A DNA stretch of 64,000 nt. It comes from Paenibacillus sp. N3.4 (lineage in GTDB: Bacteria; Bacillota; Bacilli; Paenibacillales; NBRC-103111). Shown here in pieces: positions 1 to 8,838 of this stretch; position 1 is the first letter of the stretch; each line of letters begins with the position of its first letter. The translations under genes were made by a program, and so were the position numbers. Location of the stretch: contig NZ_VRTT01000041.1 of the NCBI RefSeq assembly GCF_008017805.1, positions 1 to 64,000 of the forward strand, given 5' to 3'. The notes below the pieces were generated by a model. It searched no databases, was not told the DNA's origin, and saw only the letters and a list, made by a program, of their open reading frames with translations.

Positions 1-119
1 CCTCCTTGATGTATTGGGTTAAAACCCTTCGACAAATCCATCATACCGAGGCGCTCCTTTTTTGACAAAGCCCAAATCTTAGGCCTTACAGGAATGTTTG
101 GCTTAACGCCATCGCCAGT
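1..119 (-). other. ORF fragment running off left edge
   Basis: Reading the minus strand from about position 119 to the left edge gives about 39 open codons after a TAG stop. The readable peptide includes KPNIPVRPKIWALSKKERLG. I do not recognise the family. Upstream, in other frames, the sequence also looks coding-like but is interrupted, so this may be the decayed 5' part of a gene that continues outside the window. No ribosome binding site or start was identified. Confidence 0.25.
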
Positions 120-185
120 CTACAACTTTTTTTACGTCTAACGCTTTTTCGCGAATCGAATGATTTCCAATGCTAATGCGAAATT

Positions 186-225
186 AAAACAAAAACAAGC
201 CCAAGTAATGCTTTCCCTCGGGCTT
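186..225 (-). terminator. Rho-independent terminator after YolD-like relic
   Basis: On the minus strand the arms AAGCCC (225-220) and GGGCTT (202-197) flank a 17-base loop and are followed by the T-rich run GTTTTTGTTTT. It lies 14 bases past the stop of the YolD-like relic and fits as its terminator. Confidence 0.5.
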
Positions 226-238
226 ATTCACCAATGTC

Positions 239-567
239 TCATAGTACATCTTGAAATCTGATCCAATCCCAGTCCTCTCCCCCGTTGAACAGATCAAGGG
301 TGTCCAAACGAAATTCTCCATGCTTGCTGCGCGTCACTACACCCGAAACAGTTCGGAACTGGTTTTGTCATATATCGTGAGTTGTACAGTTCTTTTGTAT
401 ATGGGATTGGCTAAGTGTAGCAGAAATGAAATGAATTTCATGCTTATCGAGTACTTGTCGCTGAATGTATTGCTTTTCTTCAGGCAACTGATTGCGGTCT
501 CTCTATGTTGGGGAAGCATCATCCGATTTGAATCCCATAAACCATTCACTTCTAGTTTTTTGCTCAT
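239..567 (-). pseudogene. YolD-like protein, frameshifted relic
   Basis: The start MSKKLEVNGLWDSNRMMLPQ is the typical N-terminus of YolD-like proteins, small proteins often found beside Y-family DNA polymerase genes. The reading frame then changes. A middle section reads best in another frame (EKQYIQRQVLDKHEI). A later section returns to the first frame (TVQLTIYDKTSSELFR). The C-terminus is in a third frame (GVVTRSKHGEFRLDTLDLFN, then WDWIRFQDVL and a stop). The last shift is explained by one missing G near 350. Full length would be about 108 residues, normal for the family. At least two and probably three shifts make this a decayed gene rather than a single read error. Confidence 0.7.
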
Positions 568-988
568 TTATAATGCCCCCAATTTTCCCCAACCCGTCCG
601 CTGCCAATCCTGATTTGTTACGTCACAATATATTGCCTTTCTTGATTGATTCTCGAATGTAAAGCTAGCTACGCTTATCTGCCCTTAGCTTAATAGCGAT
701 CCAGTAGTAATACTATCTTTTCACTAACAAGAGGCTAACTAATTCTCCAGTTTTCTAAGTTCTAACTTTAGTTTCATAATCTCCATTATTTCATTTTGAT
801 GATGGGTTGCTATTTCCCTACTCTATCTCACTAAGATTCCCTTGTAAAAAAAGAGCCCGAACTTTGTTCGGGTCCCAAAAAGTCAAGATATAATACATCT
901 TTCTACTTCACTTCGATTCTGATTTACTGAAAATATACACAATAGTATTTAAAAAAAATACCGCCACAAGGCGATATCTTTACTTGTC
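568..988. other. Gene-free stretch left of pckA
   Basis: No convincing gene on either strand. The only structure I see is the hairpin terminator at 846-872 that serves pckA. The rest is AT-rich, with frequent stops in all frames. Confidence 0.6.
846..872 (-). terminator. pckA terminator
   Basis: On the minus strand CCCGAAC and GTTCGGG form a 7-bp stem with a 3-base loop, followed by CTCTTTTTTT. It lies about 115 bases beyond the pckA stop. Confidence 0.75.
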
Positions 989-2487
989 TTAATAATTGGA
1001 AAACTTCCCGTAATTTTGAATAAAACGGTTTGAAAGCTCCTTCGCTGCTGCGTCATAAGCCTCTTTATCCCGCCATGTGTTGCGAGGTTGCAGAACTTCG
1101 CTGGGAACATCTTGGACGAAGTCGGGGCAATGAAGCCCAAATACTGTATCGGAAGTGAAATTCGCTTGCTCGATAGATCCGTCTAAGGCTGCGGAAACCA
1201 TAGCCCGGGTATAAGACAGGTTCATACGTTTCCCGCCCCCATAAGGACCGCCGGTCCAACCGGTATTGACCAGATATACTTTGACTTGATGCTCCTCGAT
1301 TTTTTTCCCCAGCATTTCGGAGTAAACAGTTGGATGAAGCGGCAGGAACGGCGCACCGAAGCATGCGGAGAAGGTAGCTTCCGGCTCCGTAACTCCTCTC
1401 TCGGTTCCTGCCAGCTTAGAAGTATAGCCTGACAAGAAATGATACATCGCTTGTTCTTTAGTCAGCCTGGAAATCGGGGGCAGCACTCCGAAGGCATCGG
1501 CCGTCAAGAAAATAATGACTCCTGGATGTCCGGCCTTACCCGGAATCAACGCATTCGGTATCATCTCGATCGGATAAGCCGCTCTAGTATTTTCGGTAAT
1601 GCGGATGTCATCATAATCGGCTTCCCCGGTCTTCCGGTCCAATACGACATTTTCTAAGACCGAACCGGAGCGAATGGCTTGCCATATTTGCGGCTCCTTC
1701 TCCTCAGAGAGATGGACGCACTTAGCATAACAGCCGCCCTCAAAGTTAAATACGCCTTCATCCGACCAGCCGTGCTCATCATCACCTATCAACCGGCGGT
1801 TCGGATCGGCGGAAAGCGTCGTTTTTCCCGTACCGGATAGTCCAAAAAATAAGGCAACGTCATCCTTTTCACCCATATTTGCCGAGCAGTGCATAGGAAC
1901 GACACCTTTGAAAGGAAGCAAATAATTCAATACGCTGAAAATCGATTTTTCATCTCTCCCGCATACTCGGTGCCGCCGATTAATACCAGCTTTTTTTCAA
2001 AGGACAAGCAGATGAACGTTTCGGAACGGGTTCCGTCAACAGCCGGATCGGCCTTTAAGCCGGGAAGCGCGATTACCGTAAACTCCGCTTTATGCGTCAG
2101 CAGTTGCTCCTTCGAAGGGCGGATAAAAAGCTGATGGACAAACAAATTATGCCATGCATACTCATTCACAATGCGGATAGGCAGCTGGATCTTTATATCC
2201 GCTCCGGCATATCCATCAAAAATGAACAGTTCTTTTTCCTCCATATAGTCCAGCGCTTTTTTGAATAATTGATCGAATTGAGCTTCGGTAATTGGCTGGT
2301 TGACAGGCCCCCAATCGATTTGAGACCTCACGGACGGGTCGTTGACAATAAATTTATCTTTAGGGGAACGGCCGGTGTATTTGCCTGTGAGTACCTGCAG
2401 CGCTTCTGTGGATGCAAGCTTCCCTTCGTTTCGTTCCAGAGCGATCTTTATTAGTTCAGTTACAGGCAAATTATGGTGTATAGTCAT
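989..2487 (-). pseudogene. pckA: Phosphoenolpyruvate carboxykinase (ATP), one frameshift
   Basis: PckA converts oxaloacetate and ATP to phosphoenolpyruvate and CO2 in gluconeogenesis. The 5' part (2487 to 1927) carries TGRSPKDKF and the 3' part (1930 to 989) carries the kinase loop GLSGTGKTTLS, LIGDDEHGW, the IPGKAGHPG segment and NTGWTGGPYGGGKRM. Together they give about 500 residues, close to the family's usual size. The frame breaks at EYAGEM-K. The minus strand has five A's (1950-1946) where six would restore EMKKSIFSVLNYLLPF. Apart from this break both halves are intact, so a sequence error is as likely as a mutation. The start ATG follows AAGGTGGAG, and an in-frame stop just upstream excludes an earlier start. 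A GAPDH relic lies directly upstream. Confidence 0.9.
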
Positions 2488-2613
2488 TACTTCGACGGCT
2501 CCACCTTAACATTCATCTTCTCTTCACCCCTTCTTTTCAATCATTATCCGGATTTTCCGTTATGGCCCTTTTTGCCAAGCATTCTTGAGCCTGGCAGTCC
2601 GAATAGTAAGTTG

Positions 2614-3005
2614 TTACCTTTTCCGCATCGAACGTTGCGATCTCATTCTGACAATGCTTACATAAGATGCGATTACCGCTGATTTAGAACAACCGATGTA
2701 ATCTGAGGATACTAAAGGCTCGTCCGTATAGCCCATGTAAGGAGATAAATTTTGTTCGGATGCCGTTTTAAAAATCCTTTTGACCTGCTCGGAAGTGTAG
2801 GAATGAACGGTTGTCATCCAACCTGCCTGAGCCTCGAATGCTTGATCCAAAATTCCTTTCGGAGACAATATTTATGACATTTTCATTGATTATTAATTTG
2901 CCTTCGGAGACGGAGATGTTGGCGTCCCACCCCCGATGAACAGTGTCATATTTCAGGAGGTGAGTCCAAACGACCCATTCCACTGATCCCTACACCAACA
3001 CCCAA
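2614..3005 (-). pseudogene. Glyceraldehyde-3-phosphate dehydrogenase relic
   Basis: GAPDH pieces appear in the right order but in different frames and with large gaps. After a good ribosome binding site (AAAGGAG) a TTG start gives GVGVGISGMGR, the dinucleotide-binding start. Then come THLLKYDTVHRGWDA (N-terminal domain), AGWMTTVHSYTSEQ (catalytic domain) and MGYTDEPLVSSDYIG (near the C-terminus). Only about 390 bp remain of the roughly 1 kb expected, and the catalytic-cysteine region and true C-terminus are missing. The gene is dead by several deletions, unlike the single-base lesions nearby. It could be a former gapB, because gapB and pckA are co-regulated in Bacillus (by CcpN, known from B. 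subtilis). The paralogue cannot be told from these fragments. Confidence 0.8.
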
Positions 3006-3147
3006 TATAAATCACTCCTTTACGCGTTTAATAGTGTGTATCATTCGGTATTTAGTGTATCCTATTCAGGAATTGATGTACACAATAATATAAAAATTAG
3101 GCTAACAACAAAGTTTTATCAGTGTTTCAAATTATTTATGACATACT

Positions 3148-3201
3148 ATTTAACTAAAATAACCCCGCCGAGAATATTCGATCAGGTTATTTTAGTTAAA
3201 T
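3148..3201 (-). repeat. 17-bp perfect inverted repeat at the acnA stop
   Basis: ATTTAACTAAAATAACC (3148-3164) is the exact reverse complement of 3185-3201, with a 20-base loop. The right arm contains the acnA stop codon (3198-3196). It could form a stem-loop in the acnA transcript and protect or terminate it. There is no clear T-run after it, so a classical terminator is not certain. Confidence 0.55.
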
Positions 3202-5949
3202 GCTTGCTTGTTTGTTCGTCATTATATTTTCGGATAATTTGCCTCGAATGACCATTGGCAATACTCCACCGTGGCGATAATAGTCGATCTCCACTTCGCT
3301 ATCAAATCGGACAACCGCTTCAAATTGTTTATGGTTCCCATTCTCATCCACCGCGGTCACTTTTACCGTTTGACGCGGTTGAATATTCTCATCGATATCA
3401 ACCTCATAAGACTCTCTGCCTGTTAAATCTAACGTATCCGCATTATCGCCCTCTTTGAATTGCAGCGGAAGAACTCCCATTAATGCAAGATTGCTTCGAT
3501 GAATACGCTCAAAGCTTTCTGTCAATACCGCCTTGACACCAAGAAGCTGCGTCGCTTTTGCCGCCCAGTCCCGTGAGCTTCCCATGCCATAATCGATTCC
3601 AGCTATAAGGATAAGTCCGATACCGTCTTTCTTGTATTCCATACCTGCATCATAAATGGACATGACTTCTCCAGTTGGGAAATACGTCGTGACGCCGCCT
3701 TCCGTTCCCGGAGCAACTTGGTTTCTGAGCCGGATGTTGGCGAAACCGCCGCGCATCATAACATGATGATTACCTCGACGGGCTCCAAATGAACTCAAAT
3801 CGTCCAATTCAACACCTTGCTCCAGCAAATATTTTCCAGCGACGCTGTTTTTCGGAATCGTCCCGCCTGCTGGTGAAATGTGGTCCGTTGTTATGGAGTC
3901 GCCCAACTTAGCAAGCACTCGAAGACTATGTAACGGGAGAATTTTCTGAGGCTCACGGGCCATATTTTCGAAGAATGGAGGATTTTGAAGAAAAGTCGAA
4001 TGTTCTTCCCACTCGTAAAGCAATCCTTCACTTGTTTTCAACTTGTTCCAGTTTTCGTTTCCGGTGAAAATATGTTCATTTCGATATTCGAACAGATCCG
4101 GTGTCACTGTGTCGGCAAAAACTTTATGTATTTCCTCATTAGAAGGCCACAAGTCTGACAAGTAAACGTCCCTGCCCTTATTATCCTGACCGATGGGTTC
4201 AGTCCGCAGATTTATATCAATCGTCCCCGCAATGGCATATGCGACAACGAGGGGCGGGGAAGCAAGGAAGTTCGCTTTGATCAGCGGATGAATGCGGCCT
4301 TCAAAGTTGCGGTTTCCGGAAAGAATACCGGATACGATCATATCATTCTCTACAATTGCACTGCTGGTTTCCTCAGGAAGGGGACCGGAGTTGCCGACAC
4401 AAGTGGTGCAGCCGTAGCCCACAAGATAAAAGCCGAGCTGTTCAAGAAAAGGCAGCAAGCCTGCTTTTCGCAAGTAGTCTGTCACAACTTTGGAACCCGG
4501 CGAAAGGCTTGTTTTGACGTAAGGAGGAACGGTCAAGCCTCTCTCTACAGCCTTTTTGGCAAACAGCCCTGCACCGATCATTACATGAGGATTGGACGTA
4601 TTGGTGCAGCTTGTGATGGCAGCAAGGACGATTGATCCTGTTTTTAATGTTGATATTTTTCCGTTTGGGTGATTAACTTGCACCTCTTTGTTGATTTCAT
4701 CCTCAGGAAGACCATAACCATGATTACCGACTTCGTGCCTTAACACTTTTTTGAAGGTTTCTTTTACTTCTGAAAAACGGATCAAATCCTGCGGTCGCTT
4801 CGGTCCTGCCAAGCACGTTTCTATGACAGAAAGATCAAGGTCAATTACCTCGTTATAAACAGCTTCTTCGGATTCCGATGTCCAGAACAAGCCGTTCGCT
4901 TTGCAATACGCTTCAACAAGCTGAACCTGATCTTTCGTTCGCCCGGATAAGCGCAAATAATTAAGCGTCTCCCGATCAACCGGGAAGATGGTAATCGTTG
5001 CTCCATTCTCGGGAGACATGTTGGAAACCGTAGCTCTATCGGCAGCAGATACATTGGCGACGCCTCTTCCGAAAAACTCGACGAATTTGCCAACCACCTT
5101 TTTCTTCCGAAGAAGATTCGTTACATAAAGCGCCAAATCTGTACCAGTCGTTCCGGCAGGTAACATGCCGCTCAAGCGAATGCCTATAACCTCAGGTGCC
5201 GGAAAACAGGATGGTTGACCGAGCATGCCTGCTTCCGCTTCAATTCCTCCGACACCCCAGCCGACCACGCCGATACCATTTATCATCGGAGTATGTGAGT
5301 CAGTGCCGAAGCATGTGTCGGGAAATGCCAAGTATCCCCCGTTTCCATCTTCTTCACTTTGAACTACGGACGCAAGGTACTCCAGGTTTGCTTGATGAAT
5401 AATTGCTGTAGAAGGCGGAACGGCGAGAAACTTATCTATAGAATTAGTAGCCCATTTAAAAAACTTGTATCGCTCACTATTAAGCTCGAAACCACGGTCC
5501 ACGTTATATTGAAGCGCATCGGGCGTGCCGAATTTATCCACCTGTTCCGCGTGGTCAATAACTAGATCAACCGGAATCTCAGGGTTAATCCGCTCCGGGT
5601 CCCCACCCATATCCTTCATTGCTTTTCTTAAAGAGGCAAGATCGACGACAACAGGTACTCCGGTGAAATCCTGCAGTACAATGCGAGCCGGCTTGAAAGG
5701 AACATCAACGTTCTCTTTCATCTCGTTTGTGCCCCATTTGCAAAGATTTTCAATGTGCTCTCTTTGGACGGCTTTTCCGTCATACTGGCGCAGAATAGAT
5801 TCCAACAATATTTTGATCGAATAAGGAAGCTTTGAAATGTTACCCAATCCTGACTCTTCCAATACTTGAAGCCGATAGTACGTATATGTTTTTCCGTTCA
5901 ATTCAAAGCTTGTGCGGGCATTAAAAATATCATTGCTAATAGTCGCCAT
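3196..5949 (-). CDS. acnA: Aconitate hydratase (AcnA/CitB type)
   Basis: This 917-residue enzyme should interconvert citrate, cis-aconitate and isocitrate. Three cluster cysteines are visible in AITSCTNTSNP and YGCTTCVGNSGP. Other family segments are FGTDSHTPMINGIGVVGWGV, GSSRDWAAKATQLLGVKAV and SFERIHRSNLALMGVLPLQF. Length and sequence match the monomeric AcnA/CitB type of Firmicutes rather than AcnB. The start ATG follows GGGAGG at 7 bases. It lies 35 bases after prpF, almost certainly in one operon. In many proteobacteria PrpF pairs with AcnD to dehydrate 2-methylcitrate, so this aconitase may also act on methylcitrate or methylaconitate here; that is inference. The 3' end overlaps a perfect inverted repeat. 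Confidence 0.95.
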   Translation of the reverse strand: MATISNDIFNARTSFELNGKTYTYYRLQVLEESGLGNISKLPYSIKILLESILRQYDGKAVQREHIENLCKWGTNEMKENVDVPFKPARIVLQDFTGVPVVVDLASLRKAMKDMGGDPERINPEIPVDLVIDHAEQVDKFGTPDALQYNVDRGFELNSERYKFFKWATNSIDKFLAVPPSTAIIHQANLEYLASVVQSEEDGNGGYLAFPDTCFGTDSHTPMINGIGVVGWGVGGIEAEAGMLGQPSCFPAPEVIGIRLSGMLPAGTTGTDLALYVTNLLRKKKVVGKFVEFFGRGVANVSAADRATVSNMSPENGATITIFPVDRETLNYLRLSGRTKDQVQLVEAYCKANGLFWTSESEEAVYNEVIDLDLSVIETCLAGPKRPQDLIRFSEVKETFKKVLRHEVGNHGYGLPEDEINKEVQVNHPNGKISTLKTGSIVLAAITSCTNTSNPHVMIGAGLFAKKAVERGLTVPPYVKTSLSPGSKVVTDYLRKAGLLPFLEQLGFYLVGYGCTTCVGNSGPLPEETSSAIVENDMIVSGILSGNRNFEGRIHPLIKANFLASPPLVVAYAIAGTIDINLRTEPIGQDNKGRDVYLSDLWPSNEEIHKVFADTVTPDLFEYRNEHIFTGNENWNKLKTSEGLLYEWEEHSTFLQNPPFFENMAREPQKILPLHSLRVLAKLGDSITTDHISPAGGTIPKNSVAGKYLLEQGVELDDLSSFGARRGNHHVMMRGGFANIRLRNQVAPGTEGGVTTYFPTGEVMSIYDAGMEYKKDGIGLILIAGIDYGMGSSRDWAAKATQLLGVKAVLTESFERIHRSNLALMGVLPLQFKEGDNADTLDLTGRESYEVDIDENIQPRQTVKVTAVDENGNHKQFEAVVRFDSEVEIDYYRHGGVLPMVIRGKLSENIMTNKQASI

Positions 5950-5984
5950 TCTGTTGCCTCCCTATCCTATACTGCAGCAGTGTT

Positions 5985-7115
5985 TTATTCCGGGATAAAT
6001 AAATCCCCTTTCATGATTCTCCGAGCCGTTCTATCGAGCCCGACCGAGACCACATCTTTACCGTCCTCCGTTAAAGAAACACGAACCTCCGTAACTCCTT
6101 CCGGGTGTCCGATTCGTATGATTTGTCCCTGGGAGCCGTCTTTCTTGGCTGCGAAGCGGTTTGGCAAAGTTCCCGGCAATAAAGCAGCTGCAGCAATATT
6201 ATAAAGTCCGCTGCCCGCATAAGTCCGATGAAATTTCCCCATCGAAATCATCTTAGCCACAATGTCGACTTCTTCCTTCTTGATCAGCTTACCTACTGAA
6301 GTGACATAGTCCTGCGGCTCGGTAACAATAGCAATTTTAGGGACTGATCCCGCAATATCCTCCGTAGATTTGGCCATTCCCGAATATATAGCCATCCGGC
6401 TGCGAATCGTTTCTATTTCAGACAGCAGAGCCTCGTTCAATGACAGCTCGCTGTTCAGCTCCGTCCCTTTGATTCCTAAATCTTCCGCAGCAACGTAGAC
6501 GAATGGATTGACAACATCCACGAAAGAAACTTCGTAGGCTCTTGACTCTGTTTCCACGGAATTCTGAACGCCAACCGGAAGTGTCTTCCCCGTCTTACCC
6601 CCGCCAGGAGATAGGATATCGACAATAAATTTCGCGCCTGTGCCATAAATCCCGGGCATTGCATAATCGCCGGACACTTTTGCTTTGCCGTTCACAACCG
6701 GTACTTTCAAACGGAGTATTTTCTTAATATTCGTGTTAAATACTGTAACATCCACATAATTAGCAGTAATATCCACTTTAACTAACCCCTCATCGATTGC
6801 AAAAGCGCCTACTGCTGCCATTAAATTTCCACATGTCCCTTTGTCGTCAACAACTTCTTCTCCGATTCCGATCTGGTAAAAGGTATAATCGACATCGGCG
6901 TCATCCAGCGTGGAGGGGGAGATGACACATACTTTACTTGTATGAGAGGTTCCGCTGCCCAATCCGTTAATTTGGGACATGTTATAAGCATCGATTCCGT
7001 TAAGAAATATTTTCTTTTGAATATGTAAATCTTCCGGCAAGTTACTTTTTGCGAAAAATAACCCACGGCTCGTACCTCCTCTATAAACTGCGCAAGGAAC
7101 TAAAAATTGTGACAT
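5985..7115 (-). CDS. prpF: PrpF family methylaconitate isomerase-like protein
   Basis: About 376 residues with the diaminopimelate-epimerase-like fold of PrpF. PrpF proper isomerises trans- to cis-2-methylaconitate, and relatives (GalD, 4-oxalomesaconate tautomerase) act on other unsaturated tricarboxylates. Visible motifs are CAVYRGGTSRG near the start, DDKGTCGNLMAAVGAFAIDE and RIGHPEGVTEV near the end. The chosen ATG follows AAAGGAGG at a normal distance; an in-frame ATG 33 bases upstream has no such signal. It is the first gene of prpF-acnA and is divergent from an RraA-type aldolase gene, with a LysR-box-like dyad in the shared upstream region. The exact substrate cannot be read from sequence. 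Confidence 0.85.
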   Translation of the reverse strand: MSQFLVPCAVYRGGTSRGLFFAKSNLPEDLHIQKKIFLNGIDAYNMSQINGLGSGTSHTSKVCVISPSTLDDADVDYTFYQIGIGEEVVDDKGTCGNLMAAVGAFAIDEGLVKVDITANYVDVTVFNTNIKKILRLKVPVVNGKAKVSGDYAMPGIYGTGAKFIVDILSPGGGKTGKTLPVGVQNSVETESRAYEVSFVDVVNPFVYVAAEDLGIKGTELNSELSLNEALLSEIETIRSRMAIYSGMAKSTEDIAGSVPKIAIVTEPQDYVTSVGKLIKKEEVDIVAKMISMGKFHRTYAGSGLYNIAAAALLPGTLPNRFAAKKDGSQGQIIRIGHPEGVTEVRVSLTEDGKDVVSVGLDRTARRIMKGDLFIPE

Positions 7116-7186
7116 GTCAAACCGCCTCCTTTTAATATGACCGATCAATATGGCTTCATTCTAAAGCGAATTCATTCAAAAAAATA

Positions 7187-7201
7187 ATACAAATCCTGTA
7201 T
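7187..7201. promoter_or_regulatory. Candidate LysR operator between prpF and the aldolase gene
   Basis: ATACAAATCCTGTAT is a dyad (ATACA/TGTAT around five bases) containing T-N11-A, the usual LysR core. It sits in the divergent promoter region of prpF and the RraA-type gene, and the cluster encodes a LysR regulator (7943-8815). Confidence 0.45.
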
Positions 7202-7323
7202 CACCGGCGATCAGAATTTTAAATATCTAAAGGTATCTGTTTTATTTATGACTGTGCATAGTTTTTTTGAATTTCATTTATTTGTATGCCAAGCATATAG
7301 TTATGGACAAGGGGGCGATAAGC

Positions 7324-7878
7324 ATGAGCAACATTATTGAGCAGTTTCAAGTGATTCCAACAACTTGTATTTCCGATGCCATGCAGGGACTGAATAATTT
7401 GGATCCCCATATTAAGCCGTTAAAGGAAGCATATCAGGTAGCAGGCAGAGCCCTTACCGTAAAAATGCCTGTAGGGGATAACCTGATCGTCCTCAAAGCG
7501 ATTAGGGAAGCGAAACCTGGAGATATTTTGGTCATAGACGCCAAGGGCGATGATTACCGTGCCGTAGCAGGCGATTTTGTTGTTGGGATGGCGATGTCCT
7601 TAGGAATCAAAGGCATTATTGTCGACGGCGTCATACGGGATCTCGTAGGCATCAAGCAGCTCAATTTCCCTGTTTTCTCAAGGGGGACCACGGTTCAATC
7701 GGGTGATATCGTTGTAGGAGATGCGGATGGTGTCGTTGTCATACCCCAAGCTATAGAGGAGCAGGTGCTTAGAGATGCACTGAACAAACTGGACAAAGAC
7801 AACCATCGGGCTGCACAAATTTCCGGTAAACCGGAAATGATCATTCAATATCTGGATGAGATTATTGGAAACGGATAA
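7324..7878 (+). CDS. RraA-family aldolase/decarboxylase-like protein
   Basis: About 184 residues of the RraA fold. Members include 4-hydroxy-4-methyl-2-oxoglutarate/4-carboxy-4-hydroxy-2-oxoadipate aldolase, oxaloacetate decarboxylase and the RNase E inhibitor RraA. Visible family features are CISDAMQGLNNL at the start, GIIVDGVIRD (with the conserved Arg-Asp) and GDADGVVVIPQ. I chose the ATG at 7324 because AAGGGGG precedes it; an in-frame ATG lies at 7267. Its neighbours handle branched tricarboxylates, which favours a retro-aldol or decarboxylation role yielding pyruvate over RNase E control. It is the only plus-strand gene of this block and converges on the LysR gene across a shared terminator. 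Confidence 0.8.
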   Translation: MSNIIEQFQVIPTTCISDAMQGLNNLDPHIKPLKEAYQVAGRALTVKMPVGDNLIVLKAIREAKPGDILVIDAKGDDYRAVAGDFVVGMAMSLGIKGIIVDGVIRDLVGIKQLNFPVFSRGTTVQSGDIVVGDADGVVVIPQAIEEQVLRDALNKLDKDNHRAAQISGKPEMIIQYLDEIIGNG

Positions 7879-7884
7879 TACAAA

Positions 7885-7921
7885 AAAAATGGGTTGAGGA
7901 ATGATCCTCTTCCCCATTTTT
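7885..7921. terminator. Bidirectional terminator
   Basis: AAAATGGG-TT-GAGGA, loop ATGA, TCCTC-TT-CCCC-ATTTTT. The A- and T-runs on both sides let it serve both the RraA-type gene (plus) and the LysR gene (minus). Confidence 0.75.
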
Positions 7922-7942
7922 ATCCCCAGCCATCCTTCACCG

Positions 7943-8815
7943 CTACAATGGTTTGCTCAAATCCAAACCCTGTACATAATGAACGAAAGCGTTCACTAGA
8001 TTTAACTCCAACGATTCCTGGTGATAATACATCCACGTTCTTTTTAATATCGGATTCCCGTTTTTATCGGTAATATTTATTTTGTGAATATTCGGCGCTC
8101 CCTCAAGAACTAAGCTGGGCATAATGGCGTAGCCTAAACCTTTAAGAACCATCTCTCGGCACGTTTCTACTTTATCCACTTCCATGCCGACAACCGGGGA
8201 ATAGGCATAGTTTTCTGACCACCAATTATTCACAAGCAATTTAAACAAGTGGTCCGTTTCGTAGTCTATTCGTGATAAGCCTGGAAGATCATCCGCATTT
8301 ATTTCTTTTCTCGAGGCGATACAAATCGTCTCTTCAAATAAGAGATGCTTCTGTCCCCCCCATTGATAATCACCCCGAACAATACCAATATGAACCTGCT
8401 GGTTATAGATCTGATTAAACATGTCTCTGCTCCAGCCTGTAACAACTTTGAATTCCACGTCAGGATAATTGTTTTTAAACAGCTCTAAAATTCCGGGTAG
8501 TTTACTCCGCGTAAAATAATTAGAAACACCAAGTCTTAATGTTCCCGCAACCTCACCGCGCATGTTTATTACATGATCTTTAATTTTATTGATGTTTAGG
8601 AGCATCTCGTTGGCACATTTAGCTAAATACTCGCCTTCTGGCGTAAATGCAATACCCCTTCTTCTTCGTTGAACGATTTGAACGCCGAATTCCTTTTCAA
8701 TCTGCTGCAATCGGTTTGTTAGAGCAGGCTGGGAAATAAATAGAATCTGCGCAGTTCTTGTAATATTCTGCTGCTCGTAAAGCACCTTTAGAATGGTCCA
8801 ATCCCTGTCCTCCAT
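7943..8815 (-). CDS. LysR-family transcriptional regulator
   Basis: 290 residues with the standard LysR layout: an N-terminal winged helix-turn-helix (ITRTAQILFISQPALTNRLQ, about residues 18-37) followed by a periplasmic-binding-like effector domain (for example GTLRLGVSNYFTRSKLP). It starts 23 bases after the prpD stop, so it is the last gene of a prpB-prpD-lysR unit and is probably an autoregulated local regulator of the organic-acid genes. The effector could be a methylcitrate-like acid, but nothing in the sequence fixes this. A T-N11-A dyad upstream of prpF is a candidate target. Confidence 0.9.
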   Translation of the reverse strand: MEDRDWTILKVLYEQQNITRTAQILFISQPALTNRLQQIEKEFGVQIVQRRRRGIAFTPEGEYLAKCANEMLLNINKIKDHVINMRGEVAGTLRLGVSNYFTRSKLPGILELFKNNYPDVEFKVVTGWSRDMFNQIYNQQVHIGIVRGDYQWGGQKHLLFEETICIASRKEINADDLPGLSRIDYETDHLFKLLVNNWWSENYAYSPVVGMEVDKVETCREMVLKGLGYAIMPSLVLEGAPNIHKINITDKNGNPILKRTWMYYHQESLELNLVNAFVHYVQGLDLSKPL

Positions 8816-8838
8816 GAAGTCTTCCTCCGATAAAGCTT

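Noticed and set aside
251..613. A plus-strand open frame of 120 codons
   Set aside because: It lies antisense to the YolD-like relic, whose family residues are clear, and has no family signal or ribosome binding site of its own.
3036..3251. A plus-strand open frame over the acnA end
   Set aside because: It spans the perfect inverted repeat and acnA's 3' end; no family signal and no start signal.
3196..5949. Naming the aconitase AcnD because prpF is adjacent
   Set aside because: The sequence reads as the ordinary AcnA/CitB type of Firmicutes; only the context suggests methylcitrate.
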